Assembly (NCBI GenBank): GCA_026874595.1
Contig: CM049315.1
Coordinates: forward strand, 38,210,164 to 38,274,163
Direction: 5' to 3'
DNA: 64,000 nt
Source: Sipunculus nudus
Taxonomy: Eukaryota > Annelida > Sipuncula > Golfingiida > Sipunculidae
The number at the start of each line of letters is the position of its first letter. The first letter of the stretch is position 1. The translations under genes and the position numbers were made by a program. The notes beneath the pieces were generated by a model that worked only from the letters and a program-made list of their open reading frames with translations, made no database searches and was not told where the DNA came from. This document shows, one piece after another, positions 59,890 to 64,000 of the stretch.

Positions 59890-61660
59890 TTATATGCATA
59901 TATCATAAAAAATGTCTGTATATAATTTGGGATTATCGTAAAAAATGATGAAAAAAATTACATTTACATCAATAAAGATTTAAAATGAGTAAATTAATAT
60001 ACATGTACATGTAACAGGTCGGATAACTGAGGGGAATGATAACGAAACAACTACTGAGGTAAAAGATGGCACAACAATAACTGAGGAGAATGATGGCACA
60101 ACCACAACTAAGGTGACTGACGGCACAACTACAACTAAGGTGACTGATGGAACAACAACAACTGAGGTGACTGATGGAACAACAAAAACAACTGAGGTGA
60201 CTGATGGAATAACGACAACTTGGATGACTGATGGAACAACAACAAATGAGGTGACTGATGGAACAACAACTGAGGGGAAAGATGGAAAAACAAAAACTGA
60301 GGTGACTGATGGAACACCAACAACTGAGGTGATTGATCGAATAACATCAACTGAGGGGACTGATGAAATATCAACAACTGAGGTGACTGATGAAACAACA
60401 ACAACTGAGGGGAATGATGGAACAACAATAGCTGAGGTGACTGATGGAACAACAACAACTGAGGTGACTGATGGAACAACAACAACTGAGGTGACTGATG
60501 GAACAACAACAACTGGGGTGATTGATCGAACAACAACAACTGGGGTGACTGATGGAACAACAACAATTGATGTGACAGATGGAACAACAACAACTGAGGT
60601 GACTGATGTAACAATAACTGAGGGGAATGATGGAACAACAAAAGCTGAGGGGACTGGTGGAACAACTACAACTGAGGTGACTGATGGAATAAAAACTACT
60701 GAGGTGACTAATGGAACAACAACTACTGAGGTGACTGCTGAAACAACAGCTGAGGTGACTGATGGCACAACAACAACTGAGGTGACTCATGGAACAAAAA
60801 CAACTGAGGAGACTGATGAAACAACAACAACTGAGGGGAATGATGAAATATCAACAACTGAGGTGACTGATGGAACAACAACAACTGAGGTGACTGATGG
60901 AACAACAATAGCTGAGGTGACTGATGAAACAACATCAACTGAGGTGACTGATGGAACAACAACAACTGAGGTGACTGATGGAACAACATCAACTTGGGTG
61001 ATTGATCGAACAACAACAACTGAGGTGACTGATGGAACAACAACAATTATTGTGACTGATGGAACAACAACAACAACTGAGGTGATTGATGGAATAACAG
61101 CAACTGAGGTGACTGATGGAACAACAGCAACCGAGTTGACTGATGGCACAACAACAACTGAGGTGACTGAAGGCACAACAACAACTGAAGTTACTGAAGG
61201 CAAAACAACAACTGAAGTGACTGATGGCACAACAAAAACTGTGGGGACTGATGGCACAACAACAACTGAGGAGACTCATGGGACTACAACAACTGGGGTG
61301 ACTGATGGAACATCAGCAACTGAGGTACATGATGGAACAACAACAACGTTGGTGACTGATGGAACAACAACAACAGAAGTGATTGAGGGCACAACAACAA
61401 CTGAAGTGATTGACGGCACAACAGCAATTGAAGCGAATACTGGAGCAAAACCAACTGAGGGGAACGATGGTACAACGACTGATATGAATGATGGAGCAAC
61501 AACAACCGAGGCGCATGATAGCAGTGTCTCAGGTCCAGCTGCCGGGAAGGCTGGCACAATTTCTACGACTGCTCGACCATCTGAGACATCAAAGAAGAAA
61601 AAACCAGAACTTTGCTTTATTATCAAGACAACTTCGGGCTTTGTACTGGAGTGCAAATAA
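22256..61660 (+). CDS. Gene 2: secreted triple C-type lectin with a mucin-like Thr repeat
   Basis: Eight exons, all joined in phase 1, give 933 codons plus TAA: 22256-22325, 33202-33414, 44964-45125, 49799-50005, 50678-50833, 52078-52278, 59494-59643, 60018-61660. Residues 1-23 are a signal peptide. Three C-type-lectin-like domains follow (about 24-148, 149-269, 270-386), each two exons split just after the W/F-IG(A/V)RR motif. None has EPN, QPD or WND, so calcium-dependent sugar binding by the usual site is not expected. Domain 1 also lacks the paired N-terminal cysteine. Residues about 390-880 are a Thr-rich repeat (VTDGTTTTE type), a likely O-glycosylated stalk. The tail (KKKKPELCFIIKTTSGFVLECK region) has no membrane helix, so I infer secretion, perhaps into mucus. 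Further exons hidden in the long introns cannot be excluded. Confidence 0.78.
24355..24438. repeat. Dispersed repeat, copy 2 of 2 (about 84 bp)
   Basis: Counterpart of 16452-16534 in the same orientation (TCAACAAGGGCATATGG through TTTTCTACCTCTGC). Confidence 0.6.
25353..25422. repeat. Dispersed repeat end with GTCCGTCTG tail
   Basis: A short GC-rich inverted segment (CCCGCCTCAGCGGAGCGGG) is followed by GTCCGTCTGTCTG. This combination resembles the head of the repeats at 28913 and 34022. Confidence 0.4.
27552..29125. repeat. Tandem array of about 340-bp units
   Basis: Anchors GGGCACA(A/G)ATCGTAACC-type occur at 27601, 27947, 28283, 28623 and 28984 (spacings 346, 336, 340, 361). Each full unit has the same order: the anchor, a CTTGGAAACC block, a GAGCTATGGG block, a C-run, GATCACCATG, and CTGCAGACTGGTGG. 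The fifth unit is truncated and is preceded by the hairpin at 28913-28941. The array is not coding; open frames here are interrupted and differ between units. Confidence 0.8.
28913..28941. repeat. 29-nt hairpin at the head of a repeat unit
   Basis: Two 13-nt arms (AGCTCAGCTGACT and AGTCATCTGAGCT) pair with one mismatch around a GAA loop. The identical sequence recurs at 34022-34050, and its right arm precedes the array near 27560. Confidence 0.7.
29165..29860. repeat. Tandem array of about 130-150 bp units
   Basis: Recurring blocks are TGACCTTGGCCTTCA or similar, TTCAAGGTCAAATCTG, TTGTGAACCCCATAACTTTTG, AAGTATTCCACATTTT and TTCCTCAAATTTG. At least four degenerate units occur between about 29280 and 29810. 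The array directly follows the 340-bp units and may be part of the same long element. Confidence 0.65.
29861..30450. repeat. Distal end of the composite repeat
   Basis: It contains two more degenerate GGGCACA anchors (about 30000 and 30150) and ends in ATGGCCCATGGGCCACTTGTTT. That palindromic end could be the natural terminus of the 27552-30450 element. Confidence 0.45.
33202..33414 (+). CDS. Gene 2 exon 2: lectin domain 1, first half
   Basis: Acceptor TTTCTTTGCAG, phase 1. Encodes ECPGLETVL, then YYVSQEDRTWEEARKCC and the core VFIGARRTE. The donor is G|GTAAAA. The usual second N-terminal cysteine (CY) is replaced by YY. Confidence 0.85.
34022..34665. repeat. Second copy of the hairpin-headed 340-bp repeat
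   Basis: It starts with the 29-nt hairpin (34022-34050), then GTCCGTCCGTCC-type triplets and a GGCACAAATCGTATC anchor. A second degenerate unit starts near 34425, and a partial right arm (CTGAAAGTCATCT) lies near 34635. Confidence 0.65.
34905..35350. promoter_or_regulatory. CCAAT-box cluster with a GC box
   Basis: CCAATCAG (about 34911), CTCCGCCCATTG (about 34945), and three ATTGG motifs (about 35028, 35272, 35336) occur within 450 bases of relatively GC-rich intron. No TATA box or adjacent exon was found, so this is only a candidate regulatory patch or old insertion. Confidence 0.25.
40355..40600. repeat. Interspersed repeat rich in GGTTCT/AGAACC
   Basis: About ten copies of GGTTCT, GAACC or AGAACC in both orientations lie within 200 bases, followed by CACTCTAAAAAAGAC. 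The pattern looks like a MITE-type or subterminal-repeat element; the family is not identified. Confidence 0.45.
44718..44907. repeat. (CA)n and (TA)n microsatellites
   Basis: A CA-rich run at about 44718-44770 and a TA run at about 44867-44907, the latter just before lectin exon 3. Confidence 0.9.
44964..45125 (+). CDS. Gene 2 exon 3: lectin domain 1, second half
   Basis: Acceptor TATTTTATTAG, phase 1. Encodes EEMMWQDGTVVTFNCF, then NCDWDSTDG and the closing LFLCEK. The donor is G|GTAAAT. WQDG stands where W-T-D-N/G is usual, and EPN/WND motifs are absent. Confidence 0.83.
45126..49798 (+). other. Gene 2 intron 3 (4.7 kb)
   Basis: It contains (TA)n and (TC)n tracts (45181-45354) and another TA run at about 48016-48051. 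Open frames at 46367-46630 and 47356-47667 have no recognisable domain and no splice support. Confidence 0.55.
45181..45354. repeat. Compound (TA)n (TC)n (TA)n microsatellite
   Basis: TA run 45181-45232, a CT-rich run about 45270-45337, then TA to about 45354. The tyrosine-isoleucine and arginine-glutamate frames it creates are artefacts. Confidence 0.95.
49799..50005 (+). CDS. Gene 2 exon 4: lectin domain 2, first half
   Basis: Acceptor TTTTCTCCAG, phase 1. Encodes NNSCPNEWTKNETRCYL (both N-terminal cysteines), YWHEAQKYC, NLVSIDSEKEN and LWIGARRPQ. The donor is G|GTAAGA. Confidence 0.88.
50678..50833 (+). CDS. Gene 2 exon 5: lectin domain 2, second half
   Basis: Acceptor TTCATTTCTAG, phase 1. 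Encodes MWTWPDNSTLTLDCF, then ECEWEAKD and FACEK. The donor is G|GTAATG. No EPN or WND; an N-glycosylation site (NST) is present. Confidence 0.86.
50834..52077 (+). other. Gene 2 intron 5 (1.2 kb)
   Basis: AT-rich and without recognisable elements. The next exon's acceptor is TTCTCCTTTAG. Confidence 0.6.
52078..52278 (+). CDS. Gene 2 exon 6: lectin domain 3, first half
   Basis: Phase 1. Encodes CGESWEEYGASCYQI, WHNAKVECESKGGYLAQID, and ILWIGVRRIE. The donor is G|GTAAAC. This is the most canonical of the three first halves. Confidence 0.9.
52890..53500 (+). pseudogene. L1/Tx1-like LINE fragment
   Basis: An open frame from 52890 ends with ILKEIKAYHRNLYTSRKS, typical of the region just before reverse transcriptase block 0/1 in L1-type elements. 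After a frameshift it continues as ECEAAFQNLKPNKSPG, NNGLNVEF and further degenerate sequence. The rest of the enzyme is absent. It lies in gene 2 intron 6, in the same orientation as the gene. Confidence 0.65.
53660..57745 (+). mobile_element. Decayed Ty3/Gypsy retroelement with integrase before reverse transcriptase
   Basis: In order along the + strand there are: a degenerate zinc knuckle (CFRNGGVGHKVAYSR, from 53683; the second and last Cys are Asn and Ser); a protease core with DPG in place of DTG/DSG (about 53940-54050); an integrase N-terminus (CHEAMMAGNQGIERTYERL, then KTCDECQRM); the integrase core (RMAADVVGQI, NRYTMTVMDYA, WIEALPLP); and the integrase C-terminal half after the inserted piggyBac-like element (RPKDWDRYVNAILFAYREVP, EALYGRS, from 56447). 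Reverse transcriptase follows at about 57380-57740 (KIDLTKGQ-type, DGHCQYPVLPFGLV-type, LQDANLTVNLSK). Frameshifts and stops are everywhere. No LTRs were located. It is visibly GC-richer than the surrounding intron. Confidence 0.78.
55057..56436. mobile_element. piggyBac-like non-autonomous element, copy 2
   Basis: It is flanked by TTAA on both sides (55053-55056 and 56437-56440), the target duplication known for piggyBac transposons. The inverted ends are CACATTCACTGCCAAG and TTGGCAGCGAATGTG. Two ACGTGTATACACGT palindromes lie near the right end. A tRNA-like patch with GAGTTCGAACCC followed by a long T run is at about 55465-55535. It interrupts the Gypsy integrase, so it is the younger insertion. 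No transposase frame was recognised. Confidence 0.8.
57745..57935. repeat. Minisatellite, about 26-bp unit
   Basis: Six to seven units of the form GAGGTGCTGCCAGC followed by GGGTGTCCAGT, with substitutions. It begins right where the reverse transcriptase similarity ends. Confidence 0.8.
57936..59493. other. Remainder of gene 2 intron 6
   Basis: No coding or mobile element was recognised between the minisatellite and lectin exon 7. Confidence 0.5.
59494..59643 (+). CDS. Gene 2 exon 7: lectin domain 3, second half
   Basis: Acceptor TTCTTTTCTTAG, phase 1. Encodes GKWKWTDNSTISINCF, then KCQWYTQED and HFLCEKEA. The donor is G|GTAAAC. Confidence 0.88.
59811..59887. repeat. (TA)n microsatellite in intron 7
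   Basis: A long TA run fills much of the 374-bp last intron. Such a tract can affect splicing and assembly here. Confidence 0.95.
60018..61660 (+). CDS. Gene 2 exon 8: Thr-rich mucin repeat and C-terminus
   Basis: Acceptor ATGTAACAG; the phase-1 frame runs open for 547 codons to TAA at 61658-61660. About 50 units of VTDGTTTTE type follow, mostly 9 residues. Length variants remain multiples of three, which supports coding. The tail (from about 61520) reads SGPAAGKAGTISTTARPSETSKKKK then PELCFIIK-type, with no membrane helix. Confidence 0.85.
60048..61500 (+). repeat. 27-bp tandem repeat within coding sequence
   Basis: The unit is GTGACTGATGGAACAACA plus ACAACTGAG, with variants of 24 and 30 bp. 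Long open frames in other phases and on the minus strand come only from this periodicity. Confidence 0.9.
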
Positions 61661-61692
61661 TCTGCAATATCAAACCAATACCCCATCAACTA

Positions 61693-62106
61693 TCTTTTTT
61701 TTGGCTGAGGTAACCGCGTCCAATGTTTTTGCTCTCTTATCTAATTCTTAATGCAAGTATGTTCACCTGCAGGATTCCATTCTGTTTGGGACTACTTGAC
61801 AGGACGGTAGTACTCGCTTCCTATTATATTATTTTGTATCTTGGTGTCACCCACATCCGGTGACTACCGCACCTGGTCCTGGGTGTGTTATCGTTCCAAT
61901 AGCTGGGTCTTAACACCGAGGAACTACCAAAAGACGCACTCGTTTGTGAGTAATTCACGGCTATAGTGCACAGGCTTCCCATAAAGCCTGCAGAGCGCTC
62001 ACCCTTGGTTACAGTCGACCCTGAAATCACATCTCCTAGGCTGAGATTTGAACTCAGAACTCCCGATTTTGAGTAGCGTGCTTTACCCCTGTGCCACAGA
62101 AGCGGG
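61693..62106 (-). mobile_element. tRNA-derived SINE, copy B
   Basis: It matches copy A (20185-20604) along its length, including TGACAGG(A/G)CGGTAG, CTCGCTTCCTAT, GGTGTCACCCA, AACACCGAGGAA and AAAAGACGCACTCGT. The tRNA-like head is at the right end, with a decayed B box (TGAGTTCAAATC in complement). It starts 33 bases after the gene 2 stop, so it probably lies in the 3' UTR. Confidence 0.78.
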
Positions 62107-62240
62107 TTCCAATAATAATCTACCGCAACCTCAGAGTAATCACAAATATTTATGTAGGATCTTACATAAATAAGTATACTTTTTTGGTCATGGTAAATTC
62201 ATATTTACATCTGACATATGATTTGAGCCATAGAAATAAT

Positions 62241-62246
62241 AATAAA
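62241..62246 (+). terminator. Candidate polyadenylation signal of gene 2
   Basis: AATAAA about 580 bases after the stop codon and beyond the SINE. Later candidates exist near 63174 and 63195, so this is uncertain. Confidence 0.3.
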
Positions 62247-62249
62247 AGT

Positions 62250-63115
62250 ATTAATTGAGTTATACTAAGAACGAATGATTTCTGCGGATTGAGATGTATT
62301 AAACGGGCTGTAAAAGTGCCTTTTAAATTTGACATGTAGCGTTTCGGCATAAAGTTAACATTCAATTTTAATTTTTACAAAAGGTATCGATTTTACTTTA
62401 TCTGAACTCGCCAGTGTCTTTATTTCATGTGTTTTTTTCCTGATTTTCTAACATAAAGATCTGCCTTTTAATCAATAATTATTCATACATTTTGTAGATT
62501 ATATGCTGGTTTTACATTCATCTTCTTATGTTTACATACAATTGCTCTGTCTTGACTAAGATTATATTTGATCAATAGATATAATGATGTATTCATTGCT
62601 AATGTATAGTTCACAGTGTGCTGATGTATAACCTGACAGGGTGTGTGCCTGTGCGTGTGTGGGAGAGAGAGAGAATTTCAAGAGTGTGTTACGTTGTCAT
62701 GTGAAGAAATAATCTTACGAATGGTCGGAATATCTTACATGTTCACATTTTCGTATCTGCTGCGTAAAGGATCATGGGCTTGAATCTAATGAATGGTGTG
62801 TTAAAGACTAATTTCCGAATCAGGCTAGTTTTTGTATGTATTGTTGTTATCCGTATGGTAAATAACATGCGTTATTAATATAGCATGATATAATGTAATT
62901 CAATATATCCTAATGATAGCGCTGAATAATTTTGACCATATATCATTGGTAAATGTCCAGTAACTTTTGACCTGTTTGTACGACGGTAATTTTCATAGGG
63001 CGGTATAAGATTTGCTCAACGAGAAAGATTCGAGATCTGTATCTAAAAAGATGGAGCACCTCTCATCCGATTCCCGCAAAAACCAGTTGAAGTCAAAGTA
63101 ACTTAAGATTAATAT

Positions 63116-63159
<44 letters not shown>

Positions 63160-63478
63160 GGTAATTAGTGTAAAATAAATTATGCATATTGAAAAATAAA
63201 AAAAAATTCTAAAATAAAAAAAAAAAAATACGTCTGCATGAAAGAACAATGTTGTCATCCGACCCTTGCAGCAACGTTTCCATTTCTCCGTGTCTGAGTA
63301 GATAAATAAATGGCAGTTTATGTGATAATTACAACATTGAAATGTGTAACCTAACAGACAATAACGTGATTTTATTTCTTGATAATTTACGCTATTAAAT
63401 TACACTAATAAACTGTGTTTGCTGAATTTTGCATGTATTTAAAAGGTATAATGCACAATTTATATATATACAAACATT

Positions 63479-63514
<36 letters not shown>

Positions 63515-63692
63515 GTCGAGTCATTTCACATTTTTAATAGAAGAGATATTAGATTTTGAAATCACACAGGCTGGATCATATGTCTGGATCATATGAACCA
63601 TCTATACATCAATGATATGTATTGTTTTCATGCAATAAATGTTCTTCGTGCTTATGTAAATGTCTTTGTCTTTATGTCTTTAATATTTACAG
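62250..63692. other. Gene-free stretch
   Basis: AT-rich, with (TA)n runs at about 63117-63157 and 63457-63505. No coding sequence was recognised. Confidence 0.5.
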
Positions 63693-63845
63693 AAAATCAG
63701 TAAAGTGTCGGTGGTTCAGCTGAAAGGACGAAAGTTGATAGAAGTGTTTGAGAATATTACATACATGTTTGAAGGATTGTGTCATTGCCACTTACCGGCA
63801 TTAATTTTATGTAATTATATTAAGTCTTATAATTCTTTTCGATAG
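63693..63845 (+). other. Possible exon start with PC4/SUB1-like motif
   Basis: After a 3' splice-like site (AATATTTACAG) the frame reads KISKVSVVQLKGRKLIEVFEN and stays open to TAG at 63843-63845. The pattern VSVxx(F/L)KGxxLI(D/E)(I/V) is that of the first strands of the PC4/SUB1 single-stranded-DNA-binding domain. After about 28 codons the similarity ends, so this is a fragment, a pseudo-exon, or coincidence. Confidence 0.3.
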
Positions 63846-64000
63846 CCTGTTTGCACAAAATATATTTAAAAAGTTGGGTGTCATCCCTTTTAAAGGTAAG
63901 ACAAAGACATGTCTATTCAATTCTACAGTTCAGTAGTTTAGATTCAAAGCCGCCTGTTATATTAAAGTAAGAATTTACTTTTGAAGTAATTTCTTTAAGA

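Noticed and set aside
59980-61689. Long minus-strand open frames (up to 262 codons) across the repeat exon
   Set aside because: They follow from the 27-bp periodicity lacking stops in several frames. They have no splice sites, and translate to low-complexity repeats (VVVPSVTSV and HQSPQLLLF types).

Overview
This is a eukaryotic, animal-type window. It is AT-rich, has sparse spliced coding sequence, introns of up to about 11.5 kb, many (TA)n microsatellites and many transposon relics. The repeats (a GTCCGTCCGTC-type tail next to a hairpin, a tRNA-derived SINE, non-LTR and Ty3/Gypsy fragments) together with lectin and sushi immune-type genes suggest a mollusc, possibly a bivalve. That placement is inference from style, not from a marker gene.

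Two intact spliced genes can be reconstructed on the + strand from splice sites and phase. Gene 1 (8705-11676, six exons, 345 aa) encodes a single-pass membrane protein: signal peptide, two six-cysteine modules, one sushi/CCP domain, a Ser/Thr-rich stalk, one membrane helix and a short basic tail. A damaged paralogue of its two middle exons lies at the left edge (223-1084). Gene 2 (22256-61660, eight exons, 933 aa) encodes a secreted-looking protein: signal peptide, three C-type-lectin-like domains each made of two phase-1 exons split at the same place, then a very long Thr-rich repeat (VTDGTTTTE-type) and a short tail with no membrane helix. None of the three lectin domains shows EPN, QPD or WND calcium/sugar-binding signatures.

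Between and inside these genes lie mobile and repetitive DNA: a 3.1-kb foldback element with modular inverted repeats (4975-8086); a small MITE (13644-13850); an orphan promoter with CRE and TATA boxes and a candidate non-coding first exon (15499-16276); a dead CR1-like LINE with a mutated catalytic motif (17010-17755); and two related piggyBac-like non-autonomous elements (18551-20010 and 55057-56436). The second of these is inserted in the integrase of a decayed Ty3/Gypsy element (about 53660-57745) whose domain order is zinc knuckle, protease, integrase, reverse transcriptase. There are also a pair of tRNA-derived SINEs, a composite array of about 340-bp and about 138-bp tandem units (27552-30450), and an L1/Tx1-like LINE piece (52890-53500). 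At the right edge a short open stretch after a 3' splice site (63693-63845) resembles the start of a PC4/SUB1 domain.

The two genes share a pattern seen in invertebrate surface and secreted recognition proteins: signal peptide exon, phase-1 extracellular modules, then a glycosylated stalk. Gene 1 looks like a surface receptor and gene 2 like a secreted mucin-lectin. No bacterial features, rRNA, tRNA genes or CRISPR were seen.
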